Origin: Branchipolynoe longqiensis
Lineage: Eukaryota > Annelida > Polychaeta > Phyllodocida > Polynoidae
DNA length: 64,000 nucleotides
Assembly: GCA_030323885.1 (NCBI GenBank)
Contig: CM059187.1
Span: 121,859,593-121,923,592, forward strand
Direction: 5' to 3'
Position 1 is the stretch's first letter. Every line of letters starts with the position of its first letter. A program made the position numbers and the translations under genes. Shown piece after piece: positions 33,236 through 46,400 of the stretch. The notes under the pieces are model-generated. The model ran no database searches and was not told the DNA's origin. It was given only the letters and a program-made list of their open reading frames with translations.

Positions 33236-34597
33236 CACTGTACTTCGGCTGTCGCTGACGGGTAGGCTCAGTATTGACGGTAGTGTTCTCGTAGTGCAAC
33301 AGGAGGTGCCAACAGTGGTGTCAGCGCTTAGCCTTTTGGGAAAGTCATTGTTAAATATTGACCAATCACAGCACACCAAATTCTTCATATTTTGCCTGTT
33401 CCAGTAAAGATTTTCCAGTAGAAATCTCTACTGGAAATTAGTGGAATTATGGAAAATTGTCTATCTCCGAAATCTCTACTGGAAATTAGTGGAAATAAAT
33501 CAAATTTAAACGTCCCAAATTATCTAAAACATATAGAAAACTCGAATTTGAAAAAAGAAATGCGGAAGAAACTTTGTAGTAACGGACATGCATGGAAATT
33601 GGAAAATTCAAAAAATCTAGTCATCCCAAATTGTCTAAAACATTAATAAATAAAAATTGTTGAATGAAAAAAGGAGAAATTTGGAAATTATTGGAATTCC
33701 ATTAATTAGTGGAAGTCTGGCATCCCTGATTGAAGACATTGTGGTGTACACCCGAATTTCATGCGTCATGAATGGTAGTTAGAACACAATTTTAGTGTTC
33801 AATTGTCTAAATTGTTAAAGTACATGTAAGTTATAGATCAGTTCTGCTGGTTCTAGTGATACCAAATTTACCTCTGTATCTTAATTAGAAGCTGAGATAT
33901 GGAATTTTGAAATTTCCATGAAAATGTTACTTTTATTGTTAGATAGTAAATAGGTACTGTTAACTTTACGACAGGGCCAAATTGATATTTTAGCTGTTTT
34001 AAAAGTGGTCCATGTTATTTTTTTTGTTTTTCTACCCGAAAAAAAATAGATGCAATCTATATGATATATGAAACTCAATTATGTCCTTAGTTTTGGTTTC
34101 CAAATATATGCTCATGTTCTATGGCTTTGTGAATTTGCTAATTTGGTCAATTTCGTTTTTGGACGAGAAAAGCCCTTCAAATTATATTTTAAACTGCTCA
34201 TAACTTTTTACCCGATTGTCACATCAAGATAAATTTCATACCACTGTATAAAGTTCTATCTGATTATCAGAAAAGTGAAATGCAATCATACATTTAAAAA
34301 ATCAGTTTGGAGTACCTACTAGTACTGCAAGCACTGTTTTGATTTGTTTTTCCTCCAAATACATACACTTTTAATATATTATTTATTAAATGAGACTGTC
34401 TCAAAAGGTGCTAAGCAATATGGGACAAAACCTTGTCCATTGTAACAATCAACATACTATCTGCTTATGCATTTGTCCATGATAAACTGATTTTTACATG
34501 GTGTTTCATAATCCCAATAGAATACATATTGATTTGAAGCAAATGTCCTTGTGTTTTCAGTGACCGTTTATGTGCGTTTTGTGTCAATCATTACAAT

Positions 34598-34618
34598 GGG
34601 GGGGGGGGGGGGGGGGGA
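34598..34618. repeat. Poly-G run
   Basis: About 21 consecutive G shortly before the first coding exon of IPO13. Confidence 0.95.
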
Positions 34619-34746
34619 AGAGGTATCACCTTTTGAGATGGCTCAAATATAAACCAGTGCTATTATCGTGACCCACCACTCTCAAAGGGCTTGAATAATT
34701 TTTCGGAGTTGTGCTTCATTCAATTTTGTGTTTTTTGTTGTTGTAG

Positions 34747-34821
34747 ATATGTTTTAAAGTTCTGTGAACTGCAGAATGCACACTGTCTGGTCAACAAACG
34801 TCTGCTACCCTCAAACTTAAG
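34747..34821 (+). other. IPO13: IPO13 5' UTR part of first coding exon
   Basis: A T-rich tract ending TTGTTGTTGTAG at 34735-34746 looks like a splice acceptor just before this leader. If used, the gene has at least one non-coding exon upstream. No promoter or upstream exon could be fixed from sequence alone. Confidence 0.45.
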
Positions 34822-34854
34822 ATGGAGGAGTTCACTCCAGAGAACATCGAAAAG
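34822..34854 (+). CDS. IPO13: IPO13 coding exon 1 (residues 1-11)
   Basis: The exon reads MEEFTPENIEK and ends on a codon boundary at the donor GTAAGC. The FTPENIEK stretch corresponds to the FTVENVEK segment of vertebrate importin-13. It is short, but the frame joins exon 2 perfectly (EK then ALLQFYHD). Confidence 0.88.
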
Positions 34855-37800
34855 GTAAGCACATATTAAACTGAAATCACAAAGGGAGCAACATGTGAAA
34901 CAATTTGAACACACCAATTAATATCCAAGGTTCGCTTTACTGTGAAAGTGACCAAAGCTTTTCTTTAACAAAAATACCGGTAGTGTTACTATTGTCCGAA
35001 TTCACACCGGTGGGGTGCCACGGTTAAGTGCAACTAGCCTTGCTATTGAATTCAATCGACGTCATTGCTGAGAGATCTGCGATTGGACTAAATGCCTAGT
35101 GTGAACATGCAGTGAACAACTGGAGGTGCAGACACTCCAGTACAGCTGTAATTACTGACAAACCTTTCCCCGCGTACTACTGAGAGTTCTGTAATTGGTC
35201 TAATTTCACCGTCTGTGTCAGGAATATTTCTTTGTCCACAGGTATGAGTGTATCTTTGTTTGGAAATACAAGAAAACATATTGGAATAACACCTTCACTA
35301 CTTTATCCACTTTTGCACTAAGGCACATAACTATAAACCATGGCATTGCTACCGTTTTGTGAGGATCAGTAAGGCAACTAACCTCGTTTTCGAATCAATA
35401 TGCAACGAGTCTGATATTGCTCATGTTGTGGTCTAAATTCTATATTAAAACGAAATTTACTGTTTTCTTTAGTGCAAGTTATTATTTTTATTTGTCTTAT
35501 TTCTATAAATGTTGACAGCGAATAGGATGGTATATTTTAATCTGGGACTCGCTGTAATATTTCCAGCTTACTGTGAGGCCGACTAATATGCTGTACGACT
35601 GGTGTTAAATTTGCAGTGTAAATCTATCTAATACTAAGCAAACTATTTTACAATTCTAGAAACTCAGTAATAACCTCACCAACCAATCAGACAGGGTGGC
35701 GGAATTACATGAGCATCCGCTTCCCATGTGGTAGTTTGTGGGATTCTAACCCATGGTTCAAATCCTAGCCGAGTCAAACCAATGACTGACAAATTGATAA
35801 TTGTCACTACCTATCCGACACAAATCATTACTAAAGGCCCTGTCACATTACGGCGTATGGCGGGAGCGTATTGAAAACCTACGTAGGTCCTGCGTGTGCC
35901 GGCCTATGATGACATTTGGTGACCTTTCGGGTGGTTTTGAGCGTATGTGGAACCTACGAGGAGCGTACGAGGAGCGTATGGGAGCGTGCTGTGACATGTT
36001 TTGACAGTATGGGCCATACGCCCTCATAGGTCGGGTTTTTTTGAGCATGCACAAAAAAATTTGGACGGACGGATTTATGAAAGCGTATGGCAGCGTATGC
36101 CTCATACGCTTCACATACGCCGGCATCTGGCGGCGTATGAGTAGCGTATGCATAGCGTATACGGCGTATGCCGACGTATATGACGTAACGCGCTTACGCC
36201 GCCATACGCTCCCGCAAAAAACGCTAATGTGACAGCCCCTTAAGATAGGCCTAGGAGCAGAATGAGGAAGACTGAAAAAGTACCTTCCAGGTTCTGACAG
36301 TTATTTAAAAGGACCACCCGATTATTATTTTGTTAAACAATGACCAATAAAGTCAGTGCTGAAACAACAAATCTATCCACAGGAATAAAGAAATTGAACC
36401 CCTGGGGAAAAAGTGAAATTTGTTGTTTGTTTAACAACGACCCCACTATAAGCACAGGAAGTAAGCATCGCCAATTGGTGGTTGAGATTTGTTGATACAA
36501 CTTCCCTCTCCTATAAACAGGCCCTGCTACAGTTCTATCACGACGCACACAGCCAGCATGCAGTGCACCAGTGGCTCACGTCCGCGCAGGTCGCCGCAGA
36601 GGCTTGGAACTTCAGCTGGGAACTACTCAAACCTGGCAAGGTTAGCAACCAATTATGTTGCTGTAAAGGCTATGGGGAAACAATGAATTTAATAAAAAAA
36701 TATACTTGATTAAAAATAACAAATATAAAATCGTCACCCGAAGAAACCCCTCCACTAATTTGTTAAAGCTGAATAGTAGGATAAAGCATCAAATTTTCAA
36801 AACCAAAACACTCACCTAGATTTGATTCTAGATAGCTAGCTTAGATATTGGTGCGCTTGTTGTGCGTTTGTTGCCGCAATAAAGGCATACTGAATCAATT
36901 TAATAGAACCTGTTATTGCAAAAGCCTATGGTGTCCGAATTTTGGCGTGCTTGCCAAAATTAATTTTGCATTTTGTACTTGAAATATCTCCAAAATTAGC
37001 CATTTAAAATAAGGTAGAAATATAACATTCAATTTAATATATTTATCTCACAAAAAGTGACTAAAACCAAAGCCATTGGACTATGCAGCTTAAAAAAAAT
37101 TAACGTGGTAGCTATCGTCAACATTATGCTTATTGTTCATTCATATTCCCCTTTCTTGATTTATCCGTCATTCCATGAGTAATATGAGCCACGATTTAAG
37201 TTTTAACACAATTTAAAGTATGAAGTGGTTTAAACAAAATATCTGCGATTTTTGATAATCTGTATTTCTGATTTAAATTGTCCTATATATATTTAAGCAC
37301 ATGGAACTCTGTAATCCGTAAATAGGCTGCTGAGCCTTGGCGTAAACGACAAGTAGCCTTATATAGTAATAATATAGTGTCCGTTTTAAATTTACATTGT
37401 GCTTTGTAATTTCAGAGTCAGGAGGTGCAATTCTTCGGTGCTAGCTGTCTATATGTTAAAATCTCTAGATATTGGTAAGTGTGCTTCTCTACAGTGATGT
37501 AACTCTCTTAGTAGTTCATATTATAAGGTTATTCAATTGTTGTTATATTATGATATTATATTCAACACCAGTATAAATATTACTTACTAGTTTAATAGAT
37601 ATTTATTCAATATATTTATGAATTTATAAATTTATTTGATATGGAAGACCAGTTAGTCGAAATATAATTTACTATGCTTAACAAATGTATACAACACCTC
37701 CGTCCCCCGCCCCCCTCACCAAACACAGATAAGCGCCGCCGCCCCACCCCCCCCCCCCCCCCCCCCCCCCACCAAAAAATACAACATATTTTGACCCCAG

Positions 37801-40427
37801 CAACATGCATGAGGTCCTCTGGTGCTGCCACCTAATGAGAACAATTGGATATTATTCCAATTAAGGGCCCCCCGCCCCCACACAAAACACAACCCCCACC
37901 AAACCCAAATAAAACAACAATAACAAAAATCACCCACATTTAATAAATAAATAAATAAGAAAATACCACACAAAGCTTGCCCACTGCAGAAAACCCAGTA
38001 ACAACTAAATCTACAACATACATAAAACTGAGCCTTCAGTTTTGTTTGCTCACTGTCGTTTTGTGTCCGGCAGGCATGAGGTGCCCGAGGAGCGCGTGGT
38101 GCAGCTGCGTACTCAGCTGCTTGACCAGATCGCAGCCTTCTCCACCGGGCCCAAGATTGTGCTCACCCGCCTCTGTGTCGCTGTGAGTTTGTTTTCTCGA
38201 TTGAGTGGAGACAATGTTTCAGCGATGCCAACTTACTTATATAAATCTTCTTTTTTTTTAGTCCTATTTTCTTCTGGTTGAGAGTACCTCTAAATTCATG
38301 GATGAAAGATCTCCGCGATTCCGCGGATTTCCGGGATTTTTCAATCCCATAGAACCATCAGCGTAGATCTATACTAATACACCGCAGCACTATCAGCGTA
38401 CACTACTAATAAATGCTTCAAACGGTGCAGCACTTTCAGCTTATACCAATATATATGAAACCCGACTTCCGGAAATTTTCCGCGATTTCCTGACAATGTT
38501 AAGCCTGTGGGAGAATATCCGCATTTCCGCTTTTCTTCCCGGAGACCACTTTCATCCCTGTAAATTATAATTCCATCAATATTATGGACATTCATTTTGT
38601 ATACTGCATACAGTAGTACTTGTATCATGGTCCGTACGAAGCCTGGAAAGTCTTGAAAAGTCTTCATTTGCCCTATTTTAAGGCCTTAAAAAGCCTTGAA
38701 TTTTATCCGATTTTGAGTAATTAGTCTTGAAAGGCCTTGGAATTCCGTTAAACTGTCCCCACTAGTCTAAATTAGTCTGAAATCGCCATTCTGAATGGTG
38801 ATTTTGGACTAAATCAAAATGAAACTAGTCTTGAATTCCTATAAAAGAAATAGCCTTGAAATAGCCTTGAATTCCATATCTTGACATGTGTAAGGACCCT
38901 GTTGTCTTCAATACGAACTCTCCATTAAAAATTTATACTTGTCGCTATATCATAGCTCGGCTTTTGGCACCATTAGGAATAGGATAGGGCATGAAGCAGT
39001 AGTATGATGAAAAAGCAATTGCCCATAATTGAAATTTCTCCCCATCTAATCAACAAATGTAAATTAAAAAAGAAAAATGTTGTTCACTTGTGCACATGTG
39101 TGTTTCAGCTGGCCTCCCTCGCTCTGTACACAATGCCAAACGTTTGGCCCAACGCCGTGATTGAAATATTGTCAGCCTTCCAACAAGCCAACCTACCACA
39201 CTTATCAGTGAGTATGATATCAACAGGGTCTGTATGGGGCATGGAAAGTCTTGAAATTCATTAAACTGTCCCCACTGATCTTAATTAGTCTGAAATTGCC
39301 ATTCACCATCGTTATTTTTTCATGAATTCCAAATGAAAATAGTCTTGAATTCCTATCAAAAACAGCCTTGAATTCCATATTTTCACATGTGTAATTTTAA
39401 AAGAATATATTACTGCAGAAGCCTATGCTTGCCAAAACTAATTTTACACATGTGTACACTTCAAATATCTCAAAAGTTGGCCATTTAAAATAAAGGCACT
39501 TCAAAGTATAGTAAGGTAGATTATAACAATCAATTGCATATATTTATCTCAGAAAGATGACAGGCTCAAAACTATCGGACTATGCAACTTTAAATTGTAA
39601 TCGAATGCAATTTTGTTCTTAGCTTCAATAAATTGCTTTTCTGGCCATTTATTGACATGTTGGTGTGAATGCCCGATTTTATCTATGCATTTGTAGCTTT
39701 AATGGGAAACCGTTGATCAAAGCGATACTCTCCAACAATATCATTTTGCTTCATAACACAGTGCGTCTTCTTTTTCAGCCGACGCAGGTTTGCGTAGTAC
39801 TTCTTGAGATATTAACCGTATTGCCAGAGGAGGTAAGAGGATGGGATGCATTGTATCCAAAACTACTTTAAAAAATATTAACCGTGCATTTGATTTAAAT
39901 CAGTGTCCATCAATGCCAACTCATTCTAAGCGTTGATAAAAGAATACAGACTTCCCCTATTTAGTTCATTCAATCCAATCTAATTACCCTTTATTTGGCA
40001 AGCTAAGCTTTCATGGGAGATGTTCTACAGAGCATGATACACAGTGAGCTGTTGTTATCCACAACAGTAGTTCTTCCACAGCCGTTAGAGGGCGGGTTTA
40101 TAGGGGAAATCGTCTATGTACTATATTGCTTAATACAAATTACAAAAAAAACCATTTGAAGGGTATAAGAGCATTGCTTAAGCACTTGTATACTGTGGTG
40201 AGAAGGAAGATAGGGGTGAGCAGGGGAATTGTTTTGAACACCCTGTTATACCCTTCATCTGCCCATTAGACAATCCCAGGGTGCTTGTTTGGACAGCCCC
40301 GGAAGTAAGCCGGAAGTGATGTATTCCCAGAATGCAATGAGCTGGTGATTAATAATTCATTTGGTGACGGTCCATTTTCAATTAAAAATGTGAAATAGTT
40401 ATGCTTGACCCATTACTTATTTATATT

Positions 40428-40458
<31 letters not shown>

Positions 40459-43400
40459 TTGTGTGTGTGTATATGTGTGTGTGTATGTGTATATATATCC
40501 ATATATATGCATGGGGCATTCTCTAAAACTGGGTACTAAGTGTGACATGGAAACCAAAAGTGAAAACCTTCCAAATAATAGCAGAAAGCAATTCTAAATA
40601 ATAGCAGACAACATTCCAAATAATAGTCGAATCCATGTTCCTATGAAGGTTTTAATGTACATATGTCAGAGTTGAAAAAAGCTATTTCACCTTTTGATTT
40701 TGAGCTTGTGCAAATTGAGCAATATTTTAATATCAATTGTATAACATGGAAATCAAGCACACATTCAGAACAATATTTTTTAATGTCCATAACAAATTCA
40801 AACAAGATTTGATTAATTACACTTAAGGAAACGAGTATGTCTTACAAGAAAAAAAGTTAGGGTAAATGCATGGTGTCGATGTGTAAATTTACACATTTTC
40901 ATTTAACACCAAATCATACAAACATACTTTTGATGCATTTTGTGGGATAGATTAAATACATGTTCTATTGTTAACATGCTTAACACACAGAGGCAACAAT
41001 AATTATTTGACTTGCTACTAAAAAAAAGAAAATTAATTATTACCATCCTAACACGGAAGCCAAATATTTTGTACCCAGTTTCAGAGACTGACTCATATAT
41101 TTATAAATTATATAAATACATCTCAATATATATCTAGATATTTATATATATATATAATATATCCTGCCTATGTACATTTATATTGAACATGACCGTGTCA
41201 ATTACGATGACAAAGTCTTACAGCCATATTGAAATGTGATGAACCCTATTGCTATTTATTACACATGTCGCTTAAAAACGCACATTTTATGAACTTTTAT
41301 CCGAAGGTAATTTTCTGCTTTTCATTTTTAGTTTTTCACAAGTCACTTGACACAACACAAACGGGGAATAGTCCGAAATGAATTGGTGAAGGCTTTAAAC
41401 CAAGGTTAGATTTTGTTACATTACCTACTGGTTCGCGAACATTTCCCACTGATGGCTTTCATCTTAGTTTTGATTATGCAATAAAATAGTTAATTCAAAC
41501 TGAAAAAAAGAGAGAAAAAAGGTTATGCCAAGTTGCTCGAACTATTTTTTTTTCAGTATTTATAATTTTGTCGGCTGATAATTGTTCTACCAAAATCCTT
41601 ATGCAAACAATTCTTGTGTTATGGGTACACACGGCAACTACATGATATTACTTATGTTTCTACTCATACCTGCCTTAGAATTAAAACAGCTACCAACACT
41701 GGTAAAATAGATGACCTAATTAAAAGGCATCACCTGAATTCACATAAAATAACCTCAAAGTCATGTGAGTGTGGCCACTCTTCCAATTGGATAACATTTT
41801 TCTAATAGAAAATGAAGCATTAAAATTAGAAATCTTACTTCTAAAATGTTATGTTTTAAAGTTGCCTAATCCATTACTTTTTTGTTAAAAAAAAAAAGAA
41901 ATCAGGTTGACAATTATAAACTATCCTAATTTGGTTTACAGTAACCTTTCTGGTAATAAGTTTTTGTTTGTTTGTTGTTTTACGTCCTACCAACATCTAC
42001 GGTCATACCAGGACTTGGGTGATATTTAGACTGCATGCATGCAAAGTAATTTGGGCTGTGAAAATCAGTTAAAGGCAATTGCAATATGCCATTGCTAAAT
42101 AACTTGTGTGTGCACACCAGTTGAAGCGAAGTGAAATAGCTATTGTTATATTAATTAGGTCAAGTCAAAGCTCGCAAGCTTTGACCTTTATAAGGGAGGA
42201 ACCCCAGCGAAATGATGAATGAGTACACTCTATCTCAGTCATATATAAAGGATTAAATCTAGGTAGTTGTTATGGATTTTTTGAAAATAATGTGATTTGA
42301 TCAGAATATCAATAGGTATCCCAAGTGATTTTAAAAAACAGGTCTGAGCTTAATTTAATGGATTTCATCTGTTAGGATGTTTAATTTGAAACAAAATGAT
42401 ACTTCATTTGTCAAAATCGCTCTAATATTAAGGAAGATATGGGCATTTTTAGGTTGTTACTTAATTGTGCCCATCCGAACCTAAAAAGATAGCATTTTTG
42501 ATTGTCCCCCAAATTAAAACTAATCACCCTATCTCACTTCTAATGTTTTTTCTGGTGATTTAATGGCCTGTATAAAGAGAATATAGAGATCTAGGGGTAT
42601 GAGATGGTTACAGTTCAAATGCTAAAAACTACAATTTCCCATAACTCACCATTTTTCAAATTTAGCTGTGGAGCACTGTTAGAGGTGGCCTTGTGGAAAA
42701 ATATGCACCCCAGATGGATTACTCTTATTTCTCCCTGACCTATAGGTGAGTCTTGTCACCTCTATTTTTTTTCAGGACAGCATACGATTGGGAAAAGTTG
42801 ATAGAAATAGGTCCAAAATGCTCCAGAGCTAAATTTGGCAAGTGATAAAATCTGGTAAAAAATGAGAAAGTTTTAAATGACCTTGAAAATCACCCGTACA
42901 AGATAATTGCATGAAATTTTCAGGCTTTATTAGGCCCAATATCTTCTTTCTATTTCAATTATATAAAATACACTTTGATATATGTGAATTATTTTAATTT
43001 TACAATGATTATGATCAAATCTTTTATCCTTAATATTATCAAGGATAAAAGATCTCCGCGGACTTCCACGACTTAAAAATATTTACCGATTAACGTTGAA
43101 CAAAATTTAAAAAAATTAGATGTATTTGACAACACTTGGGGAGTTTGAATCCCATTCTTATATGACCTTAGATGTTGCCAGAACATGAAGCCCAAATGAA
43201 AACGAGTTCGGTATGGGTGATAATACAGTCACAAGGCTAGTTGAAACCCAATTTTTCCCACGATTCCCTGACATTGCTAAGTCTATGGGAGACGATCTGC
43301 GTTATCGCTGAAATTCACCGTCGGTGTAATAATCTTGGCTTGATTTCCGCGTTTTTTTTTGCTGGAGACCACTTTCATACCTGGAATATGCAACTTTAAT

Positions 43401-46400
43401 TTGTAAGTTATGTGATTTGATCGGGTTATGCAACCTTAATTTTTAAGTTCGGCCTTAATTCCTGGTTGTAGTCCATACAACACAAGCGAGCAGCAGCAGC
43501 AGCAGTCCTGTCGGTCTCTAATTCTCCATCTCTGTGCAGTGCTGCCGCTGCTGCAGAGCGTGATGGCCCCGTCGAGCCCCACTGCCGTACACGACCAGGC
43601 GCTGCGGTGTTTCTCAAGCTGGGTGCAGTTTGGCATTCCGGTCATCGACTCTGAGCCTCTTATAGTGGTCGTCTTCAAAGCGCTACAGAACCAGGAGCTA
43701 TTTGACACGGCCGTTGAGACTCTTGTTCAAGTGTTCTCACACCAAGAAAACTACAGGTGTGTATATGTCATTATTGCACACGGTATTGCATTTGTAGCTG
43801 TGCAATTCTTACTAGGCGGGCATTAAATTCTTGTTTTCGCCTTGGTGTGCTTCCTAGCGGGAATCTTTAAAAAAAAAAAAAAAGATTTTTTTTTAATATA
43901 CATATTTTTTCGACCAAAGTCCAATGCTTATTTTTTAAAGGCAAGTTGGAAAGTCTTTGAAAGACTGTCTTTCTCATATCTGACAAGGAGGGCATCAAAT
44001 TCTTGTTTTCGCCTCAGTGTGCTTCCTAGCTGGAATCATGTAAAAACAATTTTATTAATTCAATTATTTTTTGAATATATGTTTTTTACTCCCGAAGTTC
44101 AATATCCCGGTGCAATGCTTATTTTTTTAAAGGCAAGCTGGAAAGTCTTTTAAGAGCAACATCCTCATATTTGATTGGCTGTTTAAATTTTGTTTTCAAA
44201 AAGGTTGTTTGCACTTATATATTGCCATAAATTATCATCATTGTAGTGAAAAACAAATACTCCTAGCAATTAATCTCCTCTCGAAATGCACCATGATATA
44301 TAGATGTTTGGTGTTTTTAACAATGTATTTGAGAGAATTGAATGAAAACGTGCTTGCATGTTTTCATAAATGAATAAGTGGAGTGTCCGTCTCCCGTTTT
44401 GGTACATCGTGGGATTCGGACCCACAGGTTCAAAACCATGTCAAGTAAAACCCACGGGTTCAAATCCTAGTCGAGTCAAACTAATGAAAATTGATACTTG
44501 TCACATTCTAGCCAGGCACTCTGGATTATTAGGATAGGGTAGGGACTGGTTGACTCAGTGTCAGGATAATGTGAACGAGTGGGATATCAGATCATGGTCC
44601 TGGTGGTCTGGTCTCCCAGTGGGGCAGCACTATAAAGTCGCCATGAGTGCGCACTGTCACAAGTTGGTACCCGTCTTTATTTGACCTTAAGGGCCTGTCA
44701 CACTACGACGTATAGCCTTATCATATGCCGACTGACATATGTGATTTTCGACCAACATGTCGACGTACGTTGTCATATGTTACGTATACATTGGGCATAT
44801 GGCGGGTACGTTCCGGATACGTCGCTGCCTGTCGAGGCTCCAAAAATTGTTTGTGCATGCTCAAAATTTCCAACGCGCGTCAACGTGTGGCTCGTACATT
44901 CCACATACATTACATGCACGTTAGGGGTATGTTGGTACATGTTAGCCATACGTACAACCGGCGCCCTTCGCATGTTGCTGACATATATAACGTACTCCCC
45001 AACGTTCCGTTAACGTATGCGAGCGTACCCCTAGCGTATCGCCAGGGTGTTGGCGGCCGGTATATCAAGGCACCACCTGGCTTCTTCCAGCAGACCTGCT
45101 CAACTCTTCAGAGAGGATGGATGTCCCTACACTCCATCGACAGGTCCAGCATCACTACCGAGTTGCCATTTACCAGCATGAGCTAGATCTCTACCTCATG
45201 GCTATTCTGGCGGCCCATGTCGATAGGAGGAGGAGGCAGCAGCGGAGAATGTGGGTCATACCCTGGATCGGGAGGCGGCCACAGTTTGGATTGTATGAGA
45301 AGCTTATGATTGAGCTCCACAGCGAGGACCCTGCGTCGTTCGTCAACTTTATGCAGATGCCTCCCCAGGTGTTTGACGAGATTGTGGCGAGAGTAGAACC
45401 GAGGATCACCAAAAAGTACACAACATACAGGGCGCTGCTCGAGCCTGGGCTGAAGATTGCCCTTACTCTGCGGCACCTGGCGCCTGAGAACAAATACTCG
45501 TCGATGAAGTTCCTGTGGAGGGTCCCCCACAACACACAGTCGCTCATCGGGCGTGAAGTGTGTCAGGCCATCATCGATGAGTGCCTGGATGAGGTCATGA
45601 CGTGCCCAACGACTCTACAAGGATGGTGTGCCATCGCTGACCAATTCCTGGAGAAGTGGAACTTCCCCCATACCTGTGGCACTCTTGATGGGAAGCACAT
45701 CACCTGCCGGTGAAGGCACCGCAGGAACTGCACAATCCACAGGAGCCGCTGGAACCACAGGAACCATGGGTGCCTCTGGTCCACAATCGTCCTCCAACCC
45801 CTGTGACAGAATATGGTTGATCGCTGCCGCGCATTCCTGAATCGTGCCCAGGGCCTTGTCATCAGAGAATCCCGCACATAGTTGGAGAATGTTGCGCGCT
45901 TGGTAAGGGTCTGTGTTGGAGGTGGCTGCAGGCCCTTCAGCAGCTCCCCAGACTCATCGAACCGCTTCTGGATGGCTGCCAGCAGGTTTACATCGTCTGG
46001 GACTGTCCGCTTCCCCTTTCCCTGTTCTCGGACCGCAGCTGGAGGTGTTGCCGGAACGTCTTCCTCCAGCCCAATCTGCAGATCAGTACAGACATTCTCG
46101 GCAGCGTTGAGATCCCCCTGCGCAGCGTCTATGGCAGGCATCACCTGCAAGACAAAGTCATAAAATAACATAAGTAAAATGAATGCAAATCGATGTTTCC
46201 ACAAATGAGGTCGACAACAACAAATATCAACAATAAAGAAGAAGAACAAATATATCAAGTAAAATGAATAAATTGATTTCTCCAGATTAATAATGTAAAT
46301 AAAATATGTCGCTTTGTCGACTTCTCCAGAATAATATCGGTTTTACCGGAATGCTAATGCCCAGACTGCCCAGAATGATCAAAGATATTGTATTTACAGT

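Noticed and set aside
45563..46258. 231-codon minus frame starting with a hydrophobic peptide
   Set aside because: The N-terminal part before VMPAIDAAQ is intron or non-coding, and the C-terminal part is the frame opposite the transposase. Only the middle belongs to the Harbinger partner protein.
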